DNA of 64,000 nucleotides from Cryptomeria japonica (GCF_030272615.1 NC_081410.1:501792442-501856441), one strand, 5' to 3'. Counted from the stretch's first letter, positions 21,480 through 32,766 are shown. The notes: generated by a model not told the origin, from the sequence alone. Numbers and translations: made by a program.

Positions 21480-23200
21480 CCAAACTGAACACTAATACAA
21501 AAATGGATATGAAATGAGACATGAGGAAATCCCACCCTTTGATCCTGATGGTCTATGTGGATGTTGAGCTCTTGAAGGTACAACCCCTCCTGAACTTGTA
21601 GTTGTCCCTACTCTTGGTGGCCCCATGACCCCTACACTATCAGATCTTTGTCATTGCCCTCAACTCCTAGCCTTTGATATCATCACAAAACTATTTGCAA
21701 TATGGTTGGCTTGTAACATAGACTCATATGAGTTTTGTCAGTAAGCTATCTCTTGGAAAATTTATGTAGGAGCACCGGTTGGGCAGTTTTTAGTGGAATT
21801 GCTTGAGAGTGTGGTATTTCTTCATGTTTGAGTGTTTAGCATTGGGGTTTTGGGTTTACTCCCTTGTGTTCATGGTCTTTATCATGTTTGAGTTTCATAG
21901 CATTTGGCTTTGTTTTTGGTGAGATGTGGATTCTGGTATTTTCCTAGTTGATATGTTCTTATCGGCTAGCCTGGCTACATGTTGAGCAAAGATGATTTCG
22001 GGTTGCAGTTGATCTCTATGACTTGCGGATCGTTAGAGGTGTTTCTTTGGATCTTGGTCAGTATTCTAGGAGGTCTGTGCATTGTTTTATGTTTTGGAGA
22101 TTGTTCTTAGTGATTTAACCTGAACATTGCACGTTTCATGAACCGATTGGTCTATGGGCTGACTTGATTGAATTGTAATTATTTGAAGATGGTATAAATG
22201 GAAGCTTGTGAATCATTTGAAGAGAGAGAAGTTAGAATATTGAAGATAGAGCTTTGAGATTGAGTGAAGATGTAGACTCGGTGAGCGAAGAGGTCCGGAT
22301 TAGGATAGAACTAACAGACTGTTATTGTAGGTCGACTTGATGTATAGATGATTTGTAGATCTTGTAATTGCATTGTAAGCATTATTTGTATCTTGGACTG
22401 GGATCCAGAATGTTGCATGTATAATTCTTCAAATTGTAATAAGATTCATTCACATTTTTTATCAGTTATGTGTTATGTGTTGTTATCGGTTGTTCTTCCT
22501 ACTGTTTCTGGAACCTTGTTACCAGTTACTGGTTATCGGTATGCTTTGCATGGTTTATGTTTTAAGATGCAAGGTTGGGTTGTCCTTCATTGGATCTCCT
22601 TGCCTTGACTGCATCAGCAGCCCTAAACACATAGTCTATCCCTCAGGTCACTTCTCCCTGGCTGTCACCCTAGAACTCTCTATAGCTACCTCTACTATAC
22701 CACATCTCTCTATAGCCATGTCTTGCTCGGATGTAAATATCCATATTTTCTCTCACAAATATGCAATTTGACTATCCTACAACTACACCTGGTCCTTAAA
22801 AATCCTAATCTATGCTTTTAAGGTCCCAAAATCAGCTAACTCCTCCCAACCCCATCCATCTCCTCCTTTGGCCCACTCCAATCTACTCTTCCAACCTCAT
22901 CCTTGCCCTCCTAGTCATATACAACCATCTCTCCATATATGGGGATTCCCAAAATCGAATAGACATCTCCTAAAGTGACAAACATCTCCCTTGTAAGCAA
23001 GTGGAACATGCAGTGCTCCCTATACCACAACTTAGCTAATGCTAATAAGAGACTCAGACTCATTTGAATCTTAGGCATGAATCTAGTGTGCCATAATCCA
23101 AGCATGAATAGTGTTAAGTGATCATCCTTAGTCAACTACACTCTCAATCGTTGCATCTGTAGGAATCTCTAATGTGAGTCTGATATGGCTAAATCATCCT
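21480..23200 (-). pseudogene. E1 antisense plant mobile domain (PMD) gene relic, interrupted by a solo LTR
   Basis: Read on -: 23190-22911 gives LALAKLWYREHCMFHLLTREMFVTLGDVYSILGIPIYGE. It matches E2's PMD start (VERWNSKTCTFHLPMGEMTITLEDV and RIPIDGE) and the general PMD pattern of FHLP-x-GE-x-T-x-TLEDV. Just upstream, about 23185-23130 matches E2's first 40 residues in broken form. About 850 bases of the PMD core are missing after position 22911. The C-terminal end at 21500-21660 reads GVMGPPRVGTTTSSGG and PSRAQ, again as in E2 (GVMGPP, PSRAQ). The solo LTR 21765-22616 splits it. It is antisense to E1 gag-pol, as in E2. The role of such retroelement PMD genes is unknown. Confidence 0.75.
21765..22616 (+). 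repeat. Solo LTR, same family as LTRs at 25042 and 26219
   Basis: Starts TGTAGGAGCACC and ends GACTGCATCA. It follows the 25042-25853 LTR through GTGGAATTGCTTG, GGTATAAATGGAAG (likely TATA box, near 22189), TTATCGGT and GTCCTTCATTGGATCTCC. No PBS or PPT flanks it, so it is a solo LTR, and it is more diverged from the other two than they are from each other. No clear TSD was found. Confidence 0.75.
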
Positions 23201-25041
23201 ACAATCATAAATGTAATCACATTAGTATAAAAATAATTTTAGCTTCAAGTAAGCTTTATCATTTCTATCTCACAATTTCATCAACTTTATCAACTTCATC
23301 AGTTGCTTTGTAATCTATCCTATTGGGGCAATCACCAAATTTCATCAATCCGACTATCTATCCTACTGGACGTTCCTATTTATCACAACAACGACTTGTT
23401 TTACTCCTATTTTGACCATATACACGCTTATGTTTATCCTAGACATATAAGAAATCCACATGATCCCATAATACTCGGTTACACTTTTTGACCAACTTTG
23501 ACACTGAAATCAGTATTTGCATTAGATCTTTACATTCAAAAACCTATAGCAGTGAAACCATTGAAATTTTGTAGATGAAGAAACTACTAATTTGTGATAT
23601 TTTTCATATAGATTCTAAATATATATATATTTTTTAAAATAAAAATTAATTATCCATATTGTTATGTAACTTTTAATAACTTAATATTTACAATAATCAA
23701 CATTTTTCAGAAGTCAGATTTATTTTGTAATGCATAACTTTTTTTGTAGAAAGAAGGAATTTCTAATTTTTGAAATATAGAATTGTCACACCAATATCTA
23801 GTGAATGGATATTTTTTCATAATATTTTGTTAGATATATTTTTTATAGCCAATTTTTGAAGATAAAGTAATTGTAATTTAAAAAAAATTGCACTTTGTAA
23901 TGTATAACTTTTTTTCTATGCATTTGAATTAACTTCTTCTTTTTGTGTTGAAATGAGGATATCAGTACCTGGGGAAAAGTTATTTTTTACAAAAAAAATT
24001 CTCTATTTTTTAATTTTTCTACATTTGTGAAACACAGTCCTTAATGTTTGATAAAAAACCTACATTCATATGAAATAAAACATAAATATATTAATAAAAT
24101 TAAATATTTTAAAAATTATACTCTTTGGAAAGCTTATAATAAGCACTAAATACTTAAAAAACCAAACTTGTAAATGAATTCATCTGACCCCCAAAAGCTA
24201 ATGTAAAAGTGTTTTTTTATCAACATTTTGATAGATGCAAAGGATAATCCATTCTAGGTATGATTTAGAAATAGAGAGGATATATCCAATAAATTTTGAT
24301 CGAAGAGCCTTTGATCTAACTTTCCTCAATTAATAACTTCAAATGGGACCTCTTAAAGCTTAAATCATTAATATTTTCTAAAAAATGTATGATTTAAGAA
24401 AAAATCAAGATGTACTAAAAAGTGTAACCCAGTATTGTGGTATCACCCATCCATAAATGCGGTTTCTTCGTGCATAAACACACTTCTGCCCTATACATGT
24501 CACTATTTGATAGAAACACATCAAGAATCCATAAACATGCTTATCTATGCCATATATGAAAAAAGACCAAAAATGTGCCAACATTTGATGTGTATGTGGT
24601 AGGATTGCTCTACTATACACATTTTGACAATAGATGAACTTTTACAAACTATGGACGTAGTTTTATCGATCCTATACACACTTTTAATATATATGCACTA
24701 TAAACTACCCTAAACGTGCTAAAAAATCACATATACATGTTTTCAACATTTTTCTTACTGTCATATTTTTGGAAAACTACAATCTAGCCCTATTAATAAA
24801 ATAATCAATACATGAAAGCAAAAGAATAAAAGGGTACATACAAGCTCTTCATACTCCTATGGCCGCTCCTGTAGTCAAACTCAATCGAATCTATGGAATC
24901 TCTTTGTCATAGCTCCCTTGATGTGCTCTTAAGCTATCCTTTTCTTTGCATCATGAAGAAAGGAAGTGATGGATGTAAATGAGGTGGTCCCTATCCAAAT
25001 ATCCTATTTTTAAGAGTGGTAACCCTAGATTCCCATGGTGA
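23201..25041 (-). other. Upstream region of the E1 PMD relic; AT-rich
   Basis: No coding motif. 23570-24400 is extremely AT-rich. On -, 24760-24430 carries degenerate copies of a short word like GTGTGTTTATG, CATGTTTATGG and GCACGTTTAGGG, resembling the motif cluster ahead of the PMD gene in E2 (32020-32250). 24835-25041 contains nothing recognisable. Confidence 0.5.
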
Positions 25042-25853
25042 TGCAGGAGCACCAGAGTAGCTCATCCGTTTGGAGCAATTAGTAGTGGAATTGCTTGGAG
25101 ATCGTTGCATTTCTTCATTTTTTTTGAGTCTAAGTTGCGGATTTGGATTTATCACCTTGAGATTGTTGTCTTAATCATATTTAAGATTCATGACATTTGC
25201 ATTTAATTCTAGCGAGATATCGATTCCAGTATTGGTTCGATGTTGGTGTGTTCTTACCGGTTGGTCTTGCAGTAAGTAAAGCAAAGTTGAATCGGGTTGT
25301 GGATGGTTTCTATAACTTGCGAAACATTGGGAGATGGTGTTTTGGACCTGACCGATGTTCTTGCAAAGTTATAAGCATTTATTGGAGGTGTTCTTGGTGA
25401 ATTGGGCTAATATATTATTGTTTGCATATTTCATCATGAATCGGTTGATGTTTGGCCGACTTGATTTAGTTGTTGTTGCTTGCGGATGGTATAAAGAGGA
25501 AGTTTGGAGATTCATTTTGGAGGACAAGGGTTTCAGGAAGAAAAGATTCAGAACAGATGTAGTTTCTGGAGAGATTCTGGTTTGGAGGGATTGAAGCCCG
25601 GAGGGATTGAGGTTCATATCAGTGCAGATTGTTACCAGATGCTGAATTGGTTTGTAATCCTGGGCTGCGGTCCAGCGTGTGTAAAGATTGTGGGCATATG
25701 TAACTCATTAACTCTTATAAGGATTTCTCTTTTCTGTTTTCCTAGTTACATCTTGTGTTGTGTGAACCAGTTACCGGTATCTTTCATGGTGATTATGTTA
25801 TTGGCTGCAAGGAGGGCTGTCCTTGATTGGATATCCCTACCTTGTCTACATCA
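25042..25853 (+). repeat. 5' LTR of the 2-kb non-autonomous element
   Basis: TGCAGGAGCACC...GTCTACATCA. Contains ACCGGTTGG (25257), GGTATAAAGAGGAAG (25488, probable TATA box) and TTACCGGTATC (25772). Open frames in this LTR (for example 25504-25986) cross the LTR and PBS and are not genes. Confidence 0.85.
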
Positions 25854-25855
25854 AG

Positions 25856-25867
25856 TGGTATCAGAGC
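25856..25867 (+). other. Primer binding site (tRNA-iMet type)
   Basis: TGGTATCAGAGC two bases after the LTR end at 25853. Confidence 0.85.
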
Positions 25868-26218
25868 TAGTTTTGAACCTATTGATGAAGGAAGAGTTGG
25901 TTGCGAACTGGTTGGATGAAAAGAGCTTGAGGCAGCTTGAAGACTTGATTAGAACGTTGAGAATTGAGGTAGTACAAGGCTTGTAAGTAGATTGCTGAAC
26001 CTAGGAGCTTGAGCTTGAGGTAGTTGGTAGGTGGACACATGAACAAAGTGCCAAAGTGAGGCAGGCTGCAGGGTGGTCTGGTAGATTCATCGGGGAGAGG
26101 CAATCAGAACCTGTAGTCAGACTGTTGAACCTGTGAGGTAGTTGCAAGTACCTACTGACAGATCGCCGAACCAGATTAAGTGATGGGACTCACTTTTCAA
26201 TTAACCCCAAGAGTCTGA

Positions 26219-27086
26219 CGCAGGAGCACGGAGTAGCTCATCTGGTTGGAGCAGTTAGCAGTGGAATTGCTTGGAGATGGTTGCATTTCTTCTTGTTTTT
26301 GGATTCTAAGTTGCAGATTTTGATTTATCACCTTGAGATCATTGTCTTAATTATATTCAGGATTCATGGCATTTGCGTTTGTCACCGACAAGATATTGAT
26401 TCTGATATTGGTCCCGTGTTGGTGTGTTCTTATCGGTTGGTATTGCAGTGAATAAAAAAAAGCTAAATTGGGTTGCAAATGGTTTTTGTAACTTGCAAAT
26501 CGTTGGGAGATGGTTTTTTGAACTTGACTGATGTTCTTACAAAATTCTAAGAATTATGGGAGGGTTTCTTGGTGCTTTGGGCTAACATATTATTGTTTGC
26601 ACATTTCATCATGAACCAGTTGATCTTTGGCCAACTTGATTTAGTTGTTGTTGCTTGCAAATGGTATAAAGAGGAAGTTTGGAGATTCATTTTGGAGTAC
26701 AAGGATCCAAGGAAGAAAAGATTCAAAACATATATAGTTTCCAAAGAGATTCTCATCCAGGGTGACTGAAGTCCAGAGGGTTGAGGCCCAGATCAGTGCA
26801 GAATAGTGTAGACTGTTATCCGAGGCTAAATTGATGAGCAGATGATCTACAGATCATAGATTTGACTTGTAAGAATTGCTTTATAATCTTGGGTTGTGGT
26901 CCAATGTCTGTAAATCATGTGGGCATATGTAACTCGTTAACTCTTATAAGGATTTCTCTTTTCTGTTTCCCTGGTTACATCTTGTGTTTTGTGAACCGGT
27001 TATCGGTATCTTTCATGGTGATTATGTTATTGGCTACAAGGTGGGGCTGTCCTTCATTGGATCTCCCTACATTGTTTGCATCTCAT
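26219..27086 (+). repeat. 3' LTR of the 2-kb non-autonomous element
   Basis: Begins CGCAGGAGCACG (TG decayed to CG) and ends near GCATCTCAT. It matches the 5' LTR over its whole length with scattered substitutions and small indels, including an A-run expansion near 26453. Confidence 0.8.
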
Positions 27087-27318
27087 GGTGATCCCATGAG
27101 ACCTTTTTTTCACCTATCTTAAAACCATTTTTCACTTGCCTATTCTTCCTCCTTAGCCTTTTCTTTTTCAAGAGATTTTCCAAATTTTTTGAAAAAAAAT
27201 TCACCCAATCTCTTGAGGGGGCATGTCATCTTCCTTACTTAAGAAAACTTATCATATCAGTGTTTTAGTTTCATTTGAAACAATGGGACAAACTACATTG
27301 TATCAAAGAGTGGAAAAA
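27087..27318 (+). other. E1 pre-3'-LTR region with polypurine tract
   Basis: Aligns with 31512-31720 of E2 read on - (TCCAATCTCTTGAGGGG, then TTTGAAACAA). AAAGAGTGGAAAAA at 27305-27318 abuts the LTR and corresponds to AAAGAGGGGCAAAA in E2, the likely polypurine tract. Confidence 0.75.
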
Positions 27319-27957
27319 TGTAGGCACCTAAAATTATCCTCGTCTAATTAAATAAATATTTATTTATTTATATTATCCTTTCCCTCAATTAAATCAATAT
27401 TTTATTTATTTAATTGGCCCCAACTCTTCTACTAATTAAATAAATAAATATTTATTTGTTTAATTCATTATCTATTTCCCTACATGACACTTGTCACTCA
27501 TCTCTTAATTTACCTTCAACCACCTCTCTAACATTTTCCTATTTTCTATACCAACCCTCTAATTTGAGTTGACTATTTATCCTTTCACCTCTAAATCTGA
27601 GCCCTCCATTTTTAGACTGTTCTCTATAAAAGAGATCCATTCTCTATCCTTCCATATAGAATTAAAGTACAAGCACCTACACTATATCAAATTGCATGCA
27701 CAACCACATCAATTCTTTATTGAACTCTTGTTCACACAAAATATAAGAGATTCCATAATCAATCAAGTATGATCAATGGAGGTAGGAAACAATGGAGATC
27801 AAACCTAATAAGCATATGAAGGTATAATAGTTTTATTTTGTTGCTTTCATGTTTTTAGGTTCTTCATTTGTGTATGTTGGATTCTTTAAAAAATTAGGTT
27901 TGGTGGATGAATGAATTAGGTTTTACAATATTTTAGTTCCCAATTCCAACATATACA
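27319..27957 (+). repeat. E1 3' LTR
   Basis: Starts TGTAGGCACCTAAAATTATC and keeps the AT palindromes, the GACACTTGTCACTCATC block, CTCTATAAAAGAGATC (27624, probable TATA box) and the GAACTCTTGTTCACACA block. It then reads through GAAGGTATAAT into the 3' part lost from the 5' LTR. The end is placed at ACA 27955-27957 on TSD grounds. Confidence 0.8.
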
Positions 27958-30720
27958 ATAACGAATCTAAATATTGATATAACCTAAAACAATGTTGGTG
28001 TGAAATTTCAATCACCATTTTGTTAAAAAGTATAGAATATGATAACAAATGATTTGAACTGTGCATTTCCCATCATTCATAAGCTAATTACAACTAAATT
28101 ACAACCATACAATAGCTATAGATTAATTTGAACAAACTTAAAACGTATTTATTCAAGGCCATATCTCCATTTAGTATTTATAATTATTTATGGTAGTCTA
28201 CAATAAATGTATATCATCGAATAAATATGACATATAAAAGTACCATGGGTTTTAAAAGGAATGTGATTCAAGCGAAAAATGTAAGACTCCATTTCATTTA
28301 TGACTAATAGAACCCTAATGGATTATATAGATTTCCTTAATAAATAGTTAGATAGATTGACAGTGATAAATAAAGGGATTGTTGGTTGTCATGTTTTCAA
28401 TATTCTTGATTCCATTGGTAAAGTTGATATAAATTATCTATCTCTCCTTCAATTAGGGGATCGATAACTCATGTATTTTAGTTTGATATTATATTTAATT
28501 ATAATTAACCTATTTAATTTATAAGATATCGTGTATCAAATGTTTAAAATAACTGAACATAAAGAAATTATTTGGATTTAACCAATAAGTCACTATTCTG
28601 ATTGTTTCATCTTAAATGGATATTAGATGTAGATGGGGTTTGGATCTTTGATACATCTAGAGTATGTGTACATATGGATGGATGATCATGGTCATGAATG
28701 CAAAAAGTTAAACTTGGCCAAATTAAAGGTTAAATTGTTGGTTAGGTAATTCAACTTTGTTCATACAATCCTCCTCAAAGTAAACCTATATTTTATTATA
28801 TCGAATTGCATAAATATTAGCTAGGTGATTTGTTAACAATTAAAATTATAGATAATTGACTAGCAACTAATGGTATTTACTATTTTGTTATAACTATAAT
28901 AGTATGTATATTTGTGTTGGATTATAAGAAAGAAATTAGTTGTTTGAATAAATGAAGGGAGAGCCATCTAGACCAAATTAAATAATTTTTATGAAATTAT
29001 AATATTTTAGAAGTATTTAAGTTTAATAATTTTGTTAGTAGTATTTATGAGGTTTAATGTTTGTGGGTCAAGTTTAATTGTGACTTGTGGGGGCGGGGGG
29101 GGGGGGGGGGGGGAGGGAGTGGGGGTATTTAATTATGTGTCATGTAATTAATTAAGTGTGCAAAAGGAGTTATGGTTTGAAAAACCTTAAGTAAGTTTAA
29201 AGTTTTGGATTAAACTTTGAGTAGGTCTTTAAGGAGTTATGTTCGGTCAATTTTCTAAGTTTAAGTACAAAAATAACCCTATAGGTTTTATACCTTTGAG
29301 ATAGGGACCTACTGAAGATGTAACAATGTTCTTGAGGAATAATATGACCCTTTCTAATAAAGTATGGGGAGAAAGGATTAATGATATTAATTGCATCCCC
29401 AATTTATGAGTGAAGACTTTGGGGATGGATTGTCCAATAACATATCCCTCTCTTTAATGAAAAAAAAGACCCTCTTTGTTGGAATGGATTACACTCAACA
29501 CTCCTCCAATATTTCACAATTGTGGGGGACTATGTTGAAGGAGTAGATGGGAAGGTGACAAGTATCACCTCCCCATCCAATGGTTTCAAGTTTGAAAATC
29601 CTTTATATTGTATTTGTGAATGATTAGTGTGGTGCTACCTACTTCTCCTTTGGAGAATTCTTGTTGGAGTTTTGAGAGGAGAGGAAAGAGTTGGGAGAGG
29701 GAAGGAGTCTTGGAAACTGATATGGTGTTCAATTTGAATAGTTTTAGAGAGATAAATTCTCCTAGTTTCCTTGTTATTGGTAAGATAATATTTTGGTGGT
29801 TAAACTTGTTTATTATGTTATACTTGTACTTTTTCTTGAAAACATCTTGAGGTAACTTCATTTGAGTACTCAATGTTGTTGTAAGAAATGTGTATTGGTA
29901 TAAATATTTGGTTTTCTTTTAGAAAAGGGTGAATGGGTTTATGTGAATATCTATTTCCTTTGAAAATACAAGTTAAGTGATGTTTTATTCTCTCTTGGGG
30001 GAATGGATAGTATCTTAGAAACTTCAAGATTCTATTTTAAATATGGTGGACAACAAGTCCCTTGTTGTTGAATAAAATTTACCATTTTTCTCTTATACTT
30101 GGCTACAAAAATGAACGAAGTTTGGGCTTGATAACATCATTGTGGTCCCTACACTAGTTGAAAGTAATGAAATTTGTAATTTATTTTTATAAGTAAAAGG
30201 ATGCGGTATCAATATTTAAAAAAAAATGTTTCTAAGCAATATTTAATAAATTCATAGTTGGGAAATTTCCTACGATGTCATGGTTATATTTTGTTTAATT
30301 TTTGAGTAATTAATTCTTGTTTCAATTGGGTGTATAAGTATATATTAAACACTTGTACCATCATATGCTTACAAGTTAGGTATTTCATAACATACTATTA
30401 TCAAGGATAACAAAATAATCCCCATGTCAAAAGCATATATAAATTATAAGCTTTGATGTAAAGGTAAGGTGCACTGTAATAAAGAAACCCAAGGTTGCAT
30501 GAAGAGGATTATACATATTAGCAAAGTAGTAGAGAATATTTTCATTCAAAATTGAAAGAGGTTAAAGACTATGTTCAATATATATAAAGATAATTATATA
30601 TTTATATACAATTAAAAATTAAATGTGCAATGGGCCAAAAATACTCTTGATTTAATTAATATATTATATAATAAAGAAATAAAAAGTGTTTATACTTTTA
30701 GCAGGTTGAGTAACATATTA
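27958..30720. other. AT-rich spacer between the two gypsy elements
   Basis: No gene recognised. 29089-29125 is a G-run. 29130-30060 has LTR-like composition (a GAGAGGAGAGGAAAGAG stretch near 29670) and could hold an unrecognised solo LTR, but I found no partner or terminal motif. Small open frames there (29586-29873 -, 29620-29850 +) overlap each other and show no motif. Confidence 0.5.
29089..29125 (+). repeat. Poly-G / G-quadruplex-prone tract
   Basis: About 19 consecutive G (29095-29113) inside a longer stretch of G broken by single C, A, A and T. It could form a G-quadruplex. Length in the assembly may be unreliable. Confidence 0.85.
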
Positions 30721-30725
30721 GTATG

Positions 30726-31511
30726 GGTTTATGGTAAAAATGGAAACAACAATATTGAAAGACTGAATAGATTCAACCACAAAACCCTAGCCTAACAACA
30801 ACAAAGATCCACCATAACATATGAAGATTACCTAAGACAATGTAAATCAACAAAATCACAAAGATTATACCATCACATGTCTAATAGGGTTTGGATCTCC
30901 ATTCTTCCTATCTCCATTGATCTTGCTTGATATATTTGCTCTTAGATTTTATGTGTGCACAAGAGCTCAACAAAGAACAAAAATATGGTTGCAAGTAGGT
31001 TTGATCGCATATGAAAGTTTGAATGCTAATCTAGGAGTGCTTAGCTGATTGAATAGGGTTGATAATGAAGGAAGCATCTCCTTATATAGAAGACACCGTA
31101 AGAGATGAAGGGATAAGATTAAGAGGTGTAAAAGATAAATGGTCGGGTAGGATTAGAGGGTAGGTAGAGGAAATAAGAAAATAATGAGAGGGTAGGTAGT
31201 GTAGGAATTAAGAGATGAATGACATGTGTCATGGGTAGAAAAGGCTAATGAATTAATTAAATAAATAAAGATTTATTAATTAATAGAAGAAGTGGGATCA
31301 ATTAAATAAATAAAAGTATTTATTTAATTTAGGGAAAAAGATAATTTAAATAAATAAAAGTATTTATTTAAATAAGAAAAAAGGCTAGAAAGGGATAAAT
31401 GAATTAATTAAATAAATAAAGATTTATTTAATTAATAGAATAATTAGGCTAAAATAATTAAATAAATAAAAATATTTATTTAATTAGACAGGACAATTTT
31501 AGGTGTCTACA
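30726..31511 (-). repeat. E2 3' LTR
   Basis: 786 bp. Contains five AT palindromes (31252-31487) near its 5' end on -, then a TCTATATAAGGAG segment (complement near 31081-31093) that fits a TATA box. The first + base pair is GG where the partner has TG. Confidence 0.92.
31252..31487 (-). repeat. Array of five AT palindromes in the LTR
   Basis: Five units roughly 50 bp apart, each of the form TTAAATAAATA, a 3-6 base centre, then TATTTATTTAA. All four LTR copies of this family keep them (2500-2745, 27340-27470, here and 46510-46715), except that the 5' LTR of E2 lost one arm in a 22-bp deletion. Confidence 0.85.
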
Positions 31512-31525
31512 TTTTGCCCCTCTTT
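31512..31525 (-). other. E2 polypurine tract
   Basis: On - reads AAAGAGGGGCAAAA directly before the 3' LTR, as in E1. Confidence 0.8.
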
Positions 31526-32019
31526 GAGACAATGCAACTTGTCGTGTTGTTTCAAATAAGATAAGATGATTTGATACAAAGTTGCCCCAAGATGGGAATG
31601 ATATGGCCCCTTGAGAGATTGGATGAAAATTTCTGAAAAGATTGCAGACAATTTCTTGATAAGAAAGAAAGGCGAGAAAGAACTGACAAGATAGGATAGA
31701 GTGACAGAGTCATGAGATAAAGAAGACTGACTAGGGCTTGGGTAGTCTATAAGATAGACTACGAGGGAAAACATCCTCATTGTCATCCACACACCTATGA
31801 GATCAAAGTGCAGAGAGAGCAGAGAGCAGTTGGCAGCGATGACACTGGTGCACAGATTTGATCGCGTTCATCGATATTAGAGGCCAGTAGATGCAGGAGA
31901 GCCAGTGAGTACCACAAAACCTCCTTGTACCTTGGTGCATTAATTGTTGTCATAAATGCATGTTAGGTAGGGTAATAAATGTGCTTTAGGTATGTAAAAA
32001 AAAATGGCAAGTGGGGGGA
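31526..32019 (+). other. Region between the 3' LTR and the PMD control repeats
   Basis: No coding motif. Part of it (31526-31720) is conserved with E1 27087-27300. The rest has purine-rich stretches only. Confidence 0.5.
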
Positions 32020-32250
32020 AAACCGCCAAGGCACGTCTGGGTAGGCTAGGCACATTTGCGTTGGTGCTAGGCGCATCTATGATTTCAGTAGTGTCTGTGT
32101 TCAATGCGAGTGCGTCTGTGAAGTGCAGACGTGTTTATGTAGGATAGGTGTGTTTGTGGGTGTTAGGCACGTCTGTGTAGGACAGGCGCGTTTATGAAGT
32201 ATGCAAGTGCGTTTGTGTCATGAATGCATGTTTATGTCTTCAAGGTCGAA
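32020..32250 (+). promoter_or_regulatory. Cluster of GCRYGTYTRTG-like motifs upstream of the PMD gene
   Basis: About ten degenerate copies on +: GCACGTCTGGG, GCGCATCTATG, GTGTCTGTG, GTGCGTCTGTG, GACGTGTTTATG, GTGTGTTTGTG, GCACGTCTGTG, GCGCGTTTATG, GTGCGTTTGTG, GCATGTTTATG. Several are followed by TAGGAYAGG. Related words occur in the gag-pol leader on the other strand. A regulatory role is inferred. Confidence 0.55.
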
Positions 32251-32725
32251 TCGACAGTTATGTGATAAACATACATTGTCAATTGGATAAGCTGCTAAGA
32301 GGATACACTCAAGCAGGTCCTTTAGGGAAGACTGAGATAATAGATAGGACTAGGATTAACAATTCTATGATAGAACATACATTGCCAATCAGGAAAATAC
32401 TCAAGAGGATACACTCAAGTAGAGACCCTAGGATAGGATATAGTGAGGCACTTTGTGATGAACAAGGAGTACCAAAGAAATTGACAATTCTATTATAGAA
32501 CATATGTTGCTAATTGGATTAGGCTGAAATTGACAATTCTATGATAGAACATACGTTGTCAATTGGATAAGCTACTGAAGAGGATACACTCAAGCAGGTG
32601 CCCTACAAGATAAGAGAAACACTTTGTGATGAACAGGGAGTACCACTAGGATAGAGTGCCATATGATAGATATAAGCACTAAGATAAAAAGCAACACTTT
32701 GTTATGAACAGGGAGTACCAATAGG
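32250..32725 (+). repeat. Complex minisatellite in the PMD upstream region
   Basis: Interspersed copies of GATAGAACATAC (4), AGAGGATACACTCAAG (3) and CACTTTGTGATGAACA followed by GGAGTACCA (3), in partly repeated order, suggest a degenerate unit of roughly 150-190 bp. Small open frames here follow the repeats and are not convincing genes. Confidence 0.75.
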
Positions 32726-32766
32726 ATTGACATAGTTGATTTGCTTGACTGTAGGAGGACTTACCT

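Larger units (their letters stand above)
25042..27086 (+). mobile_element. Non-autonomous LTR element (2 kb) nested in E1
   Basis: Two direct LTRs (25042-25853 and 26219-27083/27086) flank only 365 internal bases. PBS TGGTATCAGAGC follows the 5' LTR. No gag or pol. GGTGA precedes the element (25037-25041) and recurs at 27087-27091, and CATGGTGA is shared by both flanks, supporting a target duplication. It looks like a short non-autonomous or internally deleted derivative of a copia-type family, to which the solo LTR at 21765 also belongs. Confidence 0.75.
2470..27957 (+). mobile_element. E1: old Ty3/gypsy Tat-lineage LTR retrotransposon with nested insertions and antisense PMD relic
   Basis: 5' LTR starts TGTAGACACC at 2470 and the 3' LTR starts TGTAGGCACC at 27319 and ends ACA at 27957. 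The flanking 5-mers ATAAT (2465-2469) and ATAAC (27958-27962) agree at 4 of 5 positions. Order of coding remnants on +: gag C-part, protease, RT, RNase H, second RNase H, integrase. An antisense plant mobile domain relic follows before the 3' LTR. Gag N-part, PBS and the 3' end of the 5' LTR are deleted. Insertions account for much of the 25.5 kb: C1 (8203-15219), LINE and inverted-repeat block (about 17227-21470), a solo LTR (21765-22616) and a 2-kb LTR element (25042-27086). Same family as E2. Confidence 0.8.

Noticed and set aside
25504-25986. 160-codon open frame on +
   Set aside because: Runs through the LTR end and the PBS of the 2-kb element; not conserved in the sister LTR at 26219.
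29620-29850. 76-codon open frame on +
   Set aside because: No motif, overlaps an equally long - frame; more likely LTR-like noncoding sequence.
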